NCBI GenBank assembly: GCA_054601695.1
Contig: BAAHQB010000141.1
Coordinates: 1 to 64,000, forward strand
DNA: 64,000 nt
Direction: 5' to 3'
Source: Amorphochlora amoebiformis
Taxonomy: Eukaryota > Cercozoa > Chlorarachniophyceae
In this document: one piece after another, positions 63,875 to 64,000 of the stretch
Numbering within the stretch: position 1 is the first letter of the stretch
Layout of the letters: every line of letters begins with the position of its first letter
Notes under the pieces: generated by a model
What the model saw: the letters and a program-made list of their open reading frames with translations, nothing else
Databases searched by the model: none
What the model was told of the DNA's origin: nothing
Translations under genes and position numbers: made by a program

Positions 63875-64000
63875 AAGAATCAGGAAATTAATCTTCCGTT
63901 TGCGTCAAATTATGAGTCGATGAAATCATTTCACTTTTTTGGTTCTCAATTGTCGTGTGTATTCAGCGATCTTTTTCTCACTTGCCTTCAATATATGGGG

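Overview
This is a eukaryotic nuclear window, probably from an intron-rich unicellular organism (protist or alga); the sequence does not let me name a lineage. Evidence for this is spliced genes with very small exons, TTAGGG-type repeats, a kinesin, an NHL-propeller protein, a Harbinger-type transposase and a tyrosine-recombinase fragment. Roughly half of the window is alternating (TA)n.

Layout. 1-4 kb holds an intronless, divergent two-gene DNA transposon. 5435-18549 (-) is a kinesin-4-like gene that I resolve into 56 exons of 21-74 nt (885 codons, frame kept across every junction). It starts head-to-head, 330 bp away, with a + strand gene at 18879-29021 (18 exons, 417 codons) for an unrecognised seven-helix membrane protein with a Ser/Arg-rich tail. 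31339-35019 (-) is a partial gene whose last exon is the N-terminal core-binding part of a tyrosine recombinase. 35377-63484 (-) is a 28-kb, 35-exon gene (669 codons) for an acidic/coiled-coil protein with a six-blade NHL propeller and an unknown C-terminal domain. 63603-63874 (+) is a possible small membrane protein, head-to-head with it.

The main result is about introns. Almost all of the 'junk' is intronic, and each intron is built from a simple repeat whose own units can supply the splice sites: (TA)n gives GTATAT...TATAG, and telomere-type (CCCTAA)n gives GTAACC...CCCTAG. All telomere-type arrays lie in introns or at gene edges, and they always read CCCTAA on the coding strand, so their orientation flips exactly where transcription flips. 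A ~90-bp conserved element carrying a perfect 8-bp hairpin rides in these telomeric introns in at least nine copies, also always in the same orientation relative to transcription. Several introns hold tandem arrays whose unit copies the 3' end of the preceding exon together with its 5' splice site.

Exon models were made by eye from GT-AG signals, reading frame and phase. Exon coordinates are exact readings of the sequence, but splicing itself is inferred.
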